Assembly (NCBI GenBank): GCA_900554625.1
Contig: USHP01000011.1
Location: 1 to 16,811, forward strand
DNA: 16,811 nucleotides
Direction of reading: 5' to 3'
DNA from: an uncultured Eubacteriales bacterium
GTDB lineage: Bacteria > Bacillota > Clostridia > Oscillospirales > Oscillospiraceae
Notes under the pieces: generated by a model
What the model was told of the DNA's origin: nothing
The model's input: only the letters and a program-made list of their open reading frames with translations
Database searches by the model: none
Shown here: positions 7,210 through 14,468 of the stretch, piece by piece
How positions within the stretch are numbered: the first letter of the stretch is position 1
How the letters are laid out: the number at the start of each line of letters is the position of its first letter
Made by a program: the position numbers and the translations under genes

Positions 7210-7242
7210 TGAAAATGGATAACGGGCCATCCTCCCGGCTTC

Positions 7243-8091
7243 TTATGCCGCTTGATTCAGCAAAAGCAGGGCAATTTCCGGCGGCACCCGGAACCGAACT
7301 GGGATTCGGGAAGTACCGATTCCGGAATTGACATACAGCTGGGTCTGGTCATTGAGAGAATACAGCCCATCGATATACCGCTCTCCCAGATGCGTGGTCA
7401 TTGTCGGGAAAAACGGAATCTTTACCTGGCCGCCGTGACTGTGCCCGGATACAATCAAATCAAATCCCATCTGTGCGTACTGCTCTGCGGTATCCGGCTC
7501 GTGGGTCATTAGAATGGTATAGGTATTTTCCTCCTTGGGCAGCTGCTCTAAAATAGGGGCAATATCCGGCTGCCCCAGTAAGGCGTCATCCAGCCCTGCC
7601 AGAAAAACAGTGTCTGTATCGCTGACAGGAATGGATACGGAAGCGTTGGTCAGCAGCGTAAACCCGCTTTGCGCGAGGATACTTTCATATTTTCTTACCG
7701 CCCCGCCGCCGTAATCCCGATTGCCCCAAATGGCGAACTTACCATACTTTGCATCCATTTGCGACAAAAGGGAAATCAGTTCTTTGTCATCCCGATAGGA
7801 TGCGTAATTTTCGTACAGATCCCCTGTGAACAGAAGAATATCCGGCTGCTGGTGGTTGACAGCCTGGACAACTTTTTCAAAATCCTCGGTGGTATAGTGG
7901 CGGCTGATCTGAATATCCGAAACCTGCACAATCCGGACTTCCTGGGAAAGGCTGCTTTCCAGGGAAAGGGTGTCGATTGTCAGACGAAAAGGTTCTATAT
8001 AAAACGAATAAAATGCGATGCCGCAGGACAACAGAATCAGCAGCAAAGTGCAGAAGAGAGTAACATAAGAAATTTTGTGTTTTTTATGCAT
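7243..8091 (-). CDS. Metallophosphoesterase, membrane-anchored (YaeI/YkuE-like)
   Basis: A 282-residue calcineurin-like phosphoesterase with an N-terminal membrane anchor (about residues 9-29, after the basic MHKKHK). The dinuclear metal-site motifs appear in order: VSDIQ (Asp59), FTGD (Asp91), WGNRD (Asn124, Asp126), MTHEPD (His197) and GHSHGG (His217, His219). Two usual histidines are replaced: DxH reads DIQ, and GNHD reads GNRD. Relatives act on the cell surface, some on UDP-diacylglucosamine or phospholipids; the substrate here is unknown. The frame stays open to 8265, but that would run through the tRNA gene and its terminator. ATG 8091 follows AAGGAGG, though at a long 12-nt spacing, and gives the normal family N-terminus. 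Confidence 0.87.
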   Translation of the reverse strand: MHKKHKISYVTLFCTLLLILLSCGIAFYSFYIEPFRLTIDTLSLESSLSQEVRIVQVSDIQISRHYTTEDFEKVVQAVNHQQPDILLFTGDLYENYASYRDDKELISLLSQMDAKYGKFAIWGNRDYGGGAVRKYESILAQSGFTLLTNASVSIPVSDTDTVFLAGLDDALLGQPDIAPILEQLPKEENTYTILMTHEPDTAEQYAQMGFDLIVSGHSHGGQVKIPFFPTMTTHLGERYIDGLYSLNDQTQLYVNSGIGTSRIPVRFRVPPEIALLLLNQAA

Positions 8092-8183
8092 GGAATGATA
8101 CTTCCTCCTTATGTTCCACAGTGTATCAATACAATATGACACAGATGTTACAAAGGAAAGAAATCCAGAAATGGAAAAAGCAC

Positions 8184-8215
8184 AAAAAAGAACCCCGACC
8201 TCTGCAGAAGTCGGG
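8184..8215 (-). terminator. Terminator of tRNA-Ser
   Basis: CCCGACTTC/GAGGTCGGG (8194-8215) forms a 9-bp stem with one wobble pair and a 4-nt loop. A T-rich tail with six T (8184-8189) follows on the minus strand, a few bases after the tRNA CCA end. Confidence 0.85.
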
Positions 8216-8220
8216 TTTCT

Positions 8221-8312
8221 TGGCGGAGTGAGAGGGATTTGAACCCTCGCGTGGCTTTTGACCACCTACTCCCTTAGCAGGGGAGCCCCTTCGGCCTCTT
8301 GGGTATCACTCC
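8221..8312 (-). tRNA. tRNA-Ser (anticodon GCU)
   Basis: On the minus strand the acceptor stem GGAGTGA (8306-8312) pairs with TCACTCC, followed by discriminator G and an encoded CCA ending at 8221. The anticodon arm is CTCCC-CTGCTAA-GGGAG, with anticodon GCT at 8276-8278, decoding AGC/AGU serine codons. A long variable arm (GTGG...CCAC) marks it as a class II tRNA, as expected for serine. The T arm is GAGGG-TTCAAAT-CCCTC. Length with CCA is 92 nt. It is a single-gene unit with its own promoter and terminator. Confidence 0.97.
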
Positions 8313-8345
8313 GAATCAAAAAGAAGAATATCTGATTGCCAAAGT

Positions 8346-8374
8346 ATTCTAGCATGTAGTGCAGTTTTTGTCAA
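8346..8374 (-). promoter_or_regulatory. Promoter of tRNA-Ser
   Basis: -35 TTGACA (8369-8374), a 17-nt spacer and -10 TAGAAT (8346-8351) on the minus strand, 34 nt upstream of the mature 5' end. Confidence 0.85.
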
Positions 8375-8426
8375 GTATAAAATTTACCTGGATCGCAGAG
8401 CCTTTCTGATTGCGCAATTGCGGCAG

Positions 8427-8461
8427 AAAAACCGCCATCCCCGTGAAAACAGGGATGGCGG
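8427..8461 (-). terminator. Terminator of the yebC-family gene
   Basis: A perfect 10-bp stem CCGCCATCCC/GGGATGGCGG (8432-8441 with 8452-8461) with a 10-nt loop is followed on the minus strand by TTTTT (8427-8431), just after the stop at 8468. Confidence 0.92.
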
Positions 8462-8467
8462 ATATGC

Positions 8468-9202
8468 TTATTCTTCCCAGTTGTGCCAGATGTTCTGAAC
8501 GTCGTCGTCCTCTTCCATGATGTCGATGAGTTTCTCCATCAGTTTGACCTGCTCCTCATTTTCCAGCTTCTGGTAGTTCTGAGGAACCATTTCGATCTGG
8601 GCAGAGACAAACTTGTAGTTCTTAGCAGCCATAGCGTCGGCTACAGCGTTGAAATCGTCGGGGGTGGTGTAGATGGTGAACACGTCATCCTCGGCTTCAA
8701 AATCGTCAGCGCCGCAGTCCATGGCATCCATCATGACCTGATCTTCTTCGTAATCGCCGTCTTCGTTGTCGATTACCAGAACACCCTTCTTGTCGAAGCT
8801 CCAGGACACACATCCGGAAGCGCCCAGGTTGCCGCCGAACTTATCGAAGTGATGCCGCATGGAACCGGCAGTCCGGTTGCGGTTGTCGGTCATGGTTTCC
8901 ACGATCACAGCCACACCGCCGGGGCCGTAGCCTTCGTAGGTGATGGTTTCGTAGTTGTCGCCGCCGCCGGCACCGGAGGCCTTCTCCAGGCAGCGCTTGA
9001 TGTTATCGTTGGGCATGTTGGCGGCTTTTGCCTTGGTGATGACGGTAGCCAGACGGGAGTTGTTGGCAGGGTCGGTGATGCCGCCGCCTTCTTTCACGGC
9101 GACGATCAGCTCTTTTGCGATTTTGGTGAAAGCAGCAGCACGCTTGGCGTCCTGTGCACCCTTGGTTTTCTGAATGTTATGCCATTTGGAATGTCCGGAC
9201 AT
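8468..9202 (-). CDS. yebC: YebC/PmpR/TACO1 family protein
   Basis: A 244-residue cytosolic protein with the family signature MSGHSKWHNIQKTKGAQDAK at its start. The conserved KAKAANMPNDNIKRCLEKA block (about 73-91) and the acidic domains II/III (about 90-240) follow. Members were long annotated as DNA-binding transcriptional regulators (PmpR). More recent work places several at the ribosome, where they help translation through proline-rich stalls. The sequence alone does not choose between these roles. ATG 9202 has only a weak purine-rich site (GAAGGGAAGAAG), but the family N-terminus fixes the start. It is a single gene with its own promoter and terminator, downstream of the trmK-Nif3 cluster. 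Confidence 0.93.
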   Translation of the reverse strand: MSGHSKWHNIQKTKGAQDAKRAAAFTKIAKELIVAVKEGGGITDPANNSRLATVITKAKAANMPNDNIKRCLEKASGAGGGDNYETITYEGYGPGGVAVIVETMTDNRNRTAGSMRHHFDKFGGNLGASGCVSWSFDKKGVLVIDNEDGDYEEDQVMMDAMDCGADDFEAEDDVFTIYTTPDDFNAVADAMAAKNYKFVSAQIEMVPQNYQKLENEEQVKLMEKLIDIMEEDDDVQNIWHNWEE

Positions 9203-9246
9203 AGGTAACTTCTTCCCTTCGTTTTTGCTTCAAAAATATCCAACCT

Positions 9247-9275
9247 ATTTTATCACTGTGCAAGACAAAAATCAA
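9247..9275 (-). promoter_or_regulatory. Likely promoter of the yebC-family gene
   Basis: -35 TTGATT (9270-9275), a 17-nt spacer and -10 TAAAAT (9247-9252) on the minus strand, 45 nt upstream of the start. The -35 box lies only 7 nt beyond the Nif3 stop, and no terminator separates the two genes. Confidence 0.7.
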
Positions 9276-9281
9276 CCGTTT

Positions 9282-10073
9282 TCAAAAGAATTTCATGCAG
9301 TCACGGTGGGTTTTGGAGATACTGACCGGAATTTCGGGGAAAGCAGCCTGCAATTTTTGGGCCAAAACTGCAACAACCGGGTTCTCCGTATAGAAATGTC
9401 CCGCATCAATCAGGGTCAGTCCCGCCTGCTGAGCGTCCCAGAATTGGTTGTATTTTACGTCAGCAGTGACAAAGGTGTCGCATCCGGCCTGGACGGCCTG
9501 AAGCCATTCACTTCCGCAGGCACCTCCGCCTACGGCAACCCGATGAACCGGTTTTCCCCCGTCGGCATACCGCAGTCCCGGACAGCCCAGGCGTTCTTTG
9601 ACCCGGGACAAAAAGTCGTCCAAAGGCTGAGATGCAACGGTTCCTGTCCGCAGCAGACCGTAAGCCCGTCCGTTGGCATCCAGCCCCAGCGGATAGGGTA
9701 CGGTAATGTCTTCCAGTCCCAAGGCCTGTGCCAATACATCGTTGACACCGCCGGGAGCCATATCCAGATTGGTGTGGGCGTTGATGGCGCTGATGCCATT
9801 TTTCAACAATGTGTGAAAGCACTGTCCTACAGACGATGCATCTGTGACGGATTTCAAAGGGGAGAAAATCAGCGGATGATGGGTTACGATTAGCTCTGCA
9901 CCTAGCTGTGCCGCTTCCTGGCATACGGACGAAAAGGGGTCCAGTGCCACCAGAATCTTGGTAACCGGTGCGGCAGAACTGCCGCAAAGCAAACCTACAT
10001 TGTCCCAATCTTCTGCCATATTTCGGGGAGCAAGAGTTTCCAGAAAAGTTACGATATCGTTTACACAAATCAT
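9282..10073 (-). CDS. Nif3-like dinuclear metal-center protein (GTP cyclohydrolase I type 2 homolog)
   Basis: A 263-residue member of the Nif3/YqfO/DUF34 family, toroidal hexamers with a two-metal site and no settled function. Metal ligands are visible: His65-His66 in THHPLIF, Asp104 in NAHTNLDMAPGGVND, and His226 with Glu230 in DAGHFYTE. The length is that of short family members; the middle PII-like insert of about 100 residues found in Bacillus YqfO is absent. The frame is open to 10109, but ATG 10073 is best: GGAGG lies seven bases upstream, and the ATGA overlap with the upstream stop at 10070 shows translational coupling. Pairing with trmK is a recurrent Firmicutes arrangement, here interrupted by one gene. 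Confidence 0.92.
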   Translation of the reverse strand: MICVNDIVTFLETLAPRNMAEDWDNVGLLCGSSAAPVTKILVALDPFSSVCQEAAQLGAELIVTHHPLIFSPLKSVTDASSVGQCFHTLLKNGISAINAHTNLDMAPGGVNDVLAQALGLEDITVPYPLGLDANGRAYGLLRTGTVASQPLDDFLSRVKERLGCPGLRYADGGKPVHRVAVGGGACGSEWLQAVQAGCDTFVTADVKYNQFWDAQQAGLTLIDAGHFYTENPVVAVLAQKLQAAFPEIPVSISKTHRDCMKFF

Positions 10074-11872
10074 TGCAAATCCTCCGTTTCTGAGCCGATA
10101 CGGAACCATTCATCCATACTTTCGGGCAGCAGATTGTTGTGCGCAAGATAGAAATAGTTCCATATTTCCGCTGCATCATCGGCAGCTGCGTCCAGAGTGT
10201 GTACCTGGCCGAGGGCATCCGTGTATTCTCCCCAGTTGGTTATGACCGGATAGGAACGGCTTATGTTCAAAATATACTGGAAATAAGGGTTATTCTGAGC
10301 GCCGGCCAGTTGAACCAGCAGCGGGGCGATGGCGGCAACAGAGCGTTCTGCAAGATTCTCTGTCAGATCCAATTCATAATTGGCCCAGATCACCAAAGGA
10401 ACAGCAGCTTGGGCGATTTGCGTCCGGTCCCCCAAAGATTTGGTAGTAATATTATCGACAAAAGAGGGGGAGTGGTCACCCAGCATACATACAATCACAT
10501 TTCGGTCTACCCCGCGGAAATAGTCACACAGCTTGACAAATGCCTGGTCAGACAGGGAAATGCAGGAAAGAAATTCATTAAGCATACCTTCCATACTGGG
10601 GTCAGAATAATTCTGCACATGGATTCGGTCATATTCCGGAGGATTCATATCCCAGTCACCATGATTCTGGATGGTCAGACAGTAAGCGAAAATGGGGCTT
10701 TCCTGTGAGGCGGCCGTTTCGTACCAGCGGATCAGATTGCCGTACACACTTTCATCTGTTGTCCATGGGCGTTCGCCGTAGAATTCAGTAGCTGTATAAT
10801 CCTCGGTAAAATGAATTTCATCAAAGCCCAAGGCCGTGTAACCGGTGGAACGGTGGTAATTGATACCGCTCATGCAATGCGTGGCGATGGTGTAATACCC
10901 TTGCCCCTTCAGCAGTAAAACGATGCTGGATGTATCCTCCATATTCAGAATGTTGAAAGGAGTGCTGCCTACCACTGTTTGCGGATTGCCAGTCAACAGT
11001 TCTGCTTCTGTAATGTTGGTTCCGCCGCCGACTTTTGCAACGGCATTGCCCAGGATGGCACCATCCAGACTGGAAATGCCGGACAGATAGTCTTTATCCG
11101 TCTCAAGATCCGTCACTACGGAAGGGTCAAAGAAGGTTTCATTCAAAATCAGGATAATATCCGCAGGTTCTTGTTTGGATTGCGGAACTTGGGGAATAGC
11201 AATTTGGGACAGAGCATCCAAGCTGTAACCGGTGGGTTCCAGAAGTTCGAACTCCATGGTTCCGGAAAAAAGGACCATTGGATATCCGTGGTATTGTACA
11301 GTGGTGGTTGGCTCCCAGGAGTTGCGAACTGTCCTCAGATAGGGGGTTGCATCGCCGTTGGCAAACAGAAAAACCGCTGAAAAAACACATGCGAAAGATA
11401 CCCCGATGCGTACACACCGCTCCCGGCGATTGGGCAAAAAGTGCCGCTCACACAGATAATACTCTCCGACAGACAACAGGATGCAGCCCGCTAAAAATGC
11501 AATCTGGAGCAGCAGCCCGGGCAGAAGCTTGGGGGAGAGCAGATTGTAGGTGCCAATCACAGACAGGGCGGTTCGGGTATTGCCGATTTGTTCTATGGTC
11601 AAAATTGACCCGTGCAGAGCCAAGGTGTAATGTCCCGCAATCCCCAGAAGGGTTACAAGAACACTGAAGAGAATACCGCCGGTACAGACACGCTTCCAGG
11701 GAAGCGACACAAGTAAGTAACATCCACCCAAAAGGATTATGTTCCAGACCAAATATTGGGGAATGACCTCGCCCAGAACATCTTTGACGCCGCTGGCATA
11801 TTGCAGTTGGAAAAAAGCAGCAAGACAGATGATTGCGGCATAAAGGCATTGAAGCAGCCCTTTTATAACCAA
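10070..11872 (-). CDS. LTA synthase/sulfatase family membrane protein
   Basis: About five hydrophobic helices (roughly residues 8-24, 40-56, 65-85, 116-136, 157-173) precede an extracellular alkaline-phosphatase-superfamily domain like that of lipoteichoic acid synthase. Predicted metal and catalytic residues are Glu245 (ILNETFFD), Thr285 in GGGTNITEAE (the phosphoglycerol-accepting threonine in LtaS), and Asp466-His467 (MLGDHSPSF). TIQNHGDWD (400-408) is also typical. The likely role is transferring phosphoglycerol or a similar headgroup to a surface glycan or lipid; substrate unknown. The start is uncertain: TTG 11872 gives 600 residues but has poor ribosome-site spacing. The strong GGGAGG at 11907-11912 is ideally spaced from an ACG at 11899, nine codons upstream. 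The gene overlaps the Nif3-like gene by ATGA. Confidence 0.88.
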   Translation of the reverse strand: MVIKGLLQCLYAAIICLAAFFQLQYASGVKDVLGEVIPQYLVWNIILLGGCYLLVSLPWKRVCTGGILFSVLVTLLGIAGHYTLALHGSILTIEQIGNTRTALSVIGTYNLLSPKLLPGLLLQIAFLAGCILLSVGEYYLCERHFLPNRRERCVRIGVSFACVFSAVFLFANGDATPYLRTVRNSWEPTTTVQYHGYPMVLFSGTMEFELLEPTGYSLDALSQIAIPQVPQSKQEPADIILILNETFFDPSVVTDLETDKDYLSGISSLDGAILGNAVAKVGGGTNITEAELLTGNPQTVVGSTPFNILNMEDTSSIVLLLKGQGYYTIATHCMSGINYHRSTGYTALGFDEIHFTEDYTATEFYGERPWTTDESVYGNLIRWYETAASQESPIFAYCLTIQNHGDWDMNPPEYDRIHVQNYSDPSMEGMLNEFLSCISLSDQAFVKLCDYFRGVDRNVIVCMLGDHSPSFVDNITTKSLGDRTQIAQAAVPLVIWANYELDLTENLAERSVAAIAPLLVQLAGAQNNPYFQYILNISRSYPVITNWGEYTDALGQVHTLDAAADDAAEIWNYFYLAHNNLLPESMDEWFRIGSETEDLQ

Positions 11873-11896
11873 ATTCCTGAAATTGTTTGCCTGCTT

Positions 11897-11912
11897 CGTA
11901 GGAATTCCTCCC
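11897..11912 (-). promoter_or_regulatory. Ribosome site facing an ACG codon (LTA-synthase-like gene)
   Basis: GGGAGG (11907-11912) lies seven bases before ACG (11897-11899), which is in frame with the downstream coding sequence. Translation from there would begin with ACG followed by KQANNFRNLVIKG, a plausible basic N-terminus before the first membrane helix. The only standard alternative start nearby in frame is TTG 11872, with AGGA just two bases away. Confidence 0.5.
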
Positions 11913-11923
11913 TTGGTAATGGA

Positions 11924-12604
11924 TTATGAAAGCTCCAGCATGGATTCCAGCTGTCCAATCAATTGAAGCTTTTGTTCGTAGACCGGCCCGCCGGAGGCAG
12001 ACAGTCCCGCAACCGTTTCCCGGAGTCCGCCAAGGATTCGATTGGCATAGGGAATCAGCAATTCCGAACCGCTTTCCAACAGCGCAGGAGAGAGGTAGCA
12101 TTGGGCCTCGTTCAGCTCAGAACCCGGCTGATACTCTACTTCCATAATAGGATAGATAAACTTACCATCTTGCGCCAAGGTTTCACGACAGATGCGGTAT
12201 CCCTGATCGGTCAAGTAACGGCGCAGGGTGGGGGTTTTGCTCTGACACTGAAGGATCAGACGGTATTGCGGACTTTTCAGCCATGGGGCGGCACTGAGAA
12301 TGGAAATCATGGTGTCAGCGCCCATACCCGCACAAACCATGGTGTCAAAATCTTTTGGGATATTTTGAACACCGTCAGACAAGCAAAACACGATGTTTTC
12401 CCGGACACCGTATTTTCCCGCATTGCGGCGGGCACTGTCCAAGGGGCCTTGATTGACGTCGGATGCAATGACAGACCGGGCAACTCTGCTCAGCAGAAGA
12501 TGGATACCCAGATAGCCGTGGTCGCATCCCACGTCTGCTACCCGGTCACCGGGACGGACAAAGCCGCAGCAGGCCAAAAGACGGTTGGAAAGGGGGATTT
12601 TCAT
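11924..12604 (-). CDS. trmK: tRNA (adenine(22)-N(1))-methyltransferase
   Basis: TrmK methylates N1 of A22 in bacterial tRNAs using SAM, in the cytosol. The 226-residue protein has the N-terminal Rossmann methyltransferase domain with motif I VADVGCDHGYLG (22-33), an acidic SAM-ribose contact near ASDVN (47-51), and the family motif CAGMGADTMI (91-100). The C-terminal part is helical, ending in a likely coiled coil (about residues 180-226), as in known TrmK structures. The frame is open to 12667, but ATG 12604 has GGAGG eight bases upstream, and the upstream extension would run through a terminator hairpin. The LTA-synthase-like gene follows about 50 nt later, and Nif3 after that, so these are one transcript. 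Confidence 0.93.
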   Translation of the reverse strand: MKIPLSNRLLACCGFVRPGDRVADVGCDHGYLGIHLLLSRVARSVIASDVNQGPLDSARRNAGKYGVRENIVFCLSDGVQNIPKDFDTMVCAGMGADTMISILSAAPWLKSPQYRLILQCQSKTPTLRRYLTDQGYRICRETLAQDGKFIYPIMEVEYQPGSELNEAQCYLSPALLESGSELLIPYANRILGGLRETVAGLSASGGPVYEQKLQLIGQLESMLELS

Positions 12605-12619
12605 ACAGGATACCTCCAT

Positions 12620-12654
12620 AAAAAATGCCACCCCGGCAGGAAACCGGGATGGCA
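12620..12654 (-). terminator. Terminator between the DUF1858 gene and trmK
   Basis: On the minus strand TGCCATCCCGG (12644-12654) pairs with CCGGGGTGGCA (12626-12636), 11 bp with one wobble pair and a 7-nt loop. TTTTTT (12620-12625) follows. It sits 14 nt after the DUF1858 stop and runs straight into the trmK ribosome site (ATGGAGG), leaving no room for a separate promoter. Confidence 0.9.
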
Positions 12655-12667
12655 TAGCCGGGCGCAA

Positions 12668-12901
12668 TCAAGCGTTCTTTTCTGCCTCGGAAGCCTCATA
12701 AGCCTCCAGGAAGTGGTTCAGCTGGGCCAGGAAGGGCTCGCAGTCCACACCGTGAACCATGCAGGCTTCCTCAACAGTTTCGCCCCGGGAAGAGGGGCAG
12801 CCCAGGCAGTGCATACCAATGGCAAAGAACAGGGGGGCAGCGTGGGGTGCGATGTCCAGAATGTCCCCGATGATGGTGCTCTTCTCAATTTTAACAGCCA
12901 T
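12668..12901 (-). CDS. DUF1858 domain protein with a CxxC redox motif
   Basis: A 77-residue protein filled by one DUF1858 domain, the small domain also described as a hybrid-cluster-protein-associated redox disulfide domain. The pattern is typical: ITGDIL-like opening (STIIGDILDIAP), then FFAIGMHCLGCPSS with the CxxC pair Cys32 and Cys35, then the GETVEEACMVHGVD helix pair. Two more cysteines lie at 47 and 54. Such proteins are common in anaerobes; a role in disulfide or metal-linked redox chemistry is suggested but not proven. ATG 12901 has AGGAGG at good spacing, and the gene has its own promoter and terminator. It shows no functional link with trmK beyond position. Confidence 0.9.
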   Translation of the reverse strand: MAVKIEKSTIIGDILDIAPHAAPLFFAIGMHCLGCPSSRGETVEEACMVHGVDCEPFLAQLNHFLEAYEASEAEKNA

Positions 12902-12931
12902 GATGATGACCTCCTATTTGTTTCTTGGGCT

Positions 12932-12960
12932 ATTATAACCGCGCAGCAGGAAAAAAACAA
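12932..12960 (-). promoter_or_regulatory. Promoter of the DUF1858 gene
   Basis: -10 TATAAT (12932-12937) with -35 TTGTTT (12955-12960) at 17 nt on the minus strand, about 30 nt upstream of the start codon. Because no promoter fits between this gene and trmK, it may also drive trmK by read-through. Confidence 0.75.
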
Positions 12961-12999
12961 GAGGAAATATTCTTTGCCGGGGAAAAAGTGCCGGTTTTG

Positions 13000-14313
13000 T
13001 CACTTGCGGTACTTCTGCTTTTTCAAGTTCCGGGTGGCGGGATTGTCGATGAGCTTGCCGGACTCGGTAAACCGGGAGCCATGGCAGGGACAGTCCCAGC
13101 TGTGTTCCTGGGGATTCCATTTCAGGGCGCAGCCCATGTGGGGACAGCGCTTTTTGGAGAAGGTCAGAAGATCCTTGGCAGCTTCCATGGCGTTTGCTCC
13201 CAATTGGGGATGAAGCATACTCCGGGAAGGGGAGAACAGGTCTGCGTAAGGACTTCCTTTCCCGCAAATCAGGTCAGTCAGTACCCGGGCCGCAACCATG
13301 GAACTGGTCATGCCCCATTTGTTAAAGCCTGTGGCAACGTACAATCCCGGGGTTTTGGCGCTGTACTGTCCGATATAGGGAATGCCATCCAGGCTCATAC
13401 AGTCCTGTGCCGCCCAGCGGTGGGTGATACCTGCCTGGGGATAATACTGCCGGGCAATCCGTTCCAGTTCCTGCCAGCCGCCTCCAGGTTTGCCTGTACG
13501 ATGCCCGCCGCCGCCCAGAATCAGGGAATTGCCTTGGCTGCGGAAAGAAAGACCATCTTCCGCCTCGTCTTTGTACATTCCTGCAAAAGAAGGTGCATTT
13601 TCCAGAGAAAGGGCATAGGAGCGCTGCTGGTAGAGCTTCATAAAGTAACTGCCGTGGGTGTTGAGAAAGGGAAAATGGGTGGCAACGATGATGCTGTCGG
13701 CATAGATTGTGCCGTGATCGGTCACGGCCTTTTTCTTTTCCAGATGGCGCACCGGGGTGCTTTCGTAAACTGCCAGATCTTCTGTGATGGCGGACAGAAA
13801 TTTCAGCGGGTGAAATTGGGCCTGGTCTGGAAAGCGCACAGCGCCGGAAACAGGGAAGGGAAGGGGAAGGTCCTGCACAAACTCTGCCGGATACCCCAAT
13901 TGCTGCAAGGCGGTCAGTTCCGCCTCCAGATTTTCCTTCCCGGTCCGGGAATAGACGAAGCTGTCTTGATTTTCAAAATCACAGTCCATGTTCTGACACA
14001 AACTGCGGTATGTCTGCAAAGCTTCCTGATTGGCTTTCAGGTATAATCCGGCTCGCTCGCTGCCCAGGGTATCCAGCAGTTTGCGGTAAATCAGCGCATG
14101 CTGAGACGTAATCTTTGCCGTGGTATTTTTGGTCACTCCGCCGGCAAGCACATCCGCTTCTGCCACAATGCAGGAAACCCCTGCCTGATGAAGCTGATAG
14201 GCACAAAGCAGTCCTGCCATGCCGCCGCCGATGATTAGCACATCGGTGTGCACTTCTCCCCACAGTGGTGGAAAGTGGGGGAGCTTCCCGGTAGCACTCC
14301 AAATGGATTCCAT
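13000..14313 (-). CDS. FAD-dependent oxidoreductase with C-terminal Rieske domain (YhfW-like)
   Basis: A 437-residue two-domain redox protein. The N-terminal part is a DAO-type FAD oxidoreductase: VLIIGGGMAGLLCAYQL (25-41) is the dinucleotide-binding fold, and LYVATGFNKWGMTSSMVAA near the C-terminal side closes the flavin site. The last 50 or so residues form a Rieske [2Fe-2S] domain with ligands Cys390-x-His392 (CPHMGC) and Cys408-x-x-His411 (CPCHGSRF). Bacillus YhfW has this layout; substrate and electron partner are unknown. ATG 14313 has AGGAGG seven bases upstream, and the open frame beyond it lacks family similarity. The gene diverges from the topoisomerase pair. After the stop only a weak 5-bp hairpin with TTTTT is seen (about 12978-13003). 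Confidence 0.92.
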   Translation of the reverse strand: MESIWSATGKLPHFPPLWGEVHTDVLIIGGGMAGLLCAYQLHQAGVSCIVAEADVLAGGVTKNTTAKITSQHALIYRKLLDTLGSERAGLYLKANQEALQTYRSLCQNMDCDFENQDSFVYSRTGKENLEAELTALQQLGYPAEFVQDLPLPFPVSGAVRFPDQAQFHPLKFLSAITEDLAVYESTPVRHLEKKKAVTDHGTIYADSIIVATHFPFLNTHGSYFMKLYQQRSYALSLENAPSFAGMYKDEAEDGLSFRSQGNSLILGGGGHRTGKPGGGWQELERIARQYYPQAGITHRWAAQDCMSLDGIPYIGQYSAKTPGLYVATGFNKWGMTSSMVAARVLTDLICGKGSPYADLFSPSRSMLHPQLGANAMEAAKDLLTFSKKRCPHMGCALKWNPQEHSWDCPCHGSRFTESGKLIDNPATRNLKKQKYRK

Positions 14314-14336
14314 AAGCAAACCTCCTTTTATTTCGT

Positions 14337-14342
14337 AGTATA
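14337..14342 (-). promoter_or_regulatory. Possible -10 element of the FAD/Rieske gene
   Basis: TATACT on the minus strand, 24 nt upstream of the start codon. No good -35 hexamer lies 16-18 nt further upstream, so this is weak support only. Confidence 0.35.
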
Positions 14343-14399
14343 GACATAAAAACGGAAGTTCTTTCACACCTGGCAGAAAAGCGGCAAAATTGCCTGTGG

Positions 14400-14428
14400 T
14401 TGACTTTACAGGGAAAATTGCGTATAAT
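14400..14428 (+). promoter_or_regulatory. Sigma-A promoter of the topoisomerase operon
   Basis: -35 TTGACT (14400-14405), a 17-nt spacer and -10 TATAAT (14423-14428), about 40 nt before the start codon. The octamer AAAATTGC occurs in the spacer (14414-14421) and again 28 nt upstream (14386-14393). Confidence 0.88.
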
Positions 14429-14468
14429 ACCATTGAATTATTATGGATAACGATGGCAGGTAAGGAAA

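Noticed and set aside
7143..7242. A possible SAM riboswitch or T-box upstream of metY
   Set aside because: The promoter -10 is only about 40 nt from the start codon, leaving a leader too short for either element.
8092..8265. An N-terminal extension of the metallophosphoesterase
   Set aside because: It would run through a terminator and into the tRNA-Ser gene, and the family N-terminus starts at 8091.
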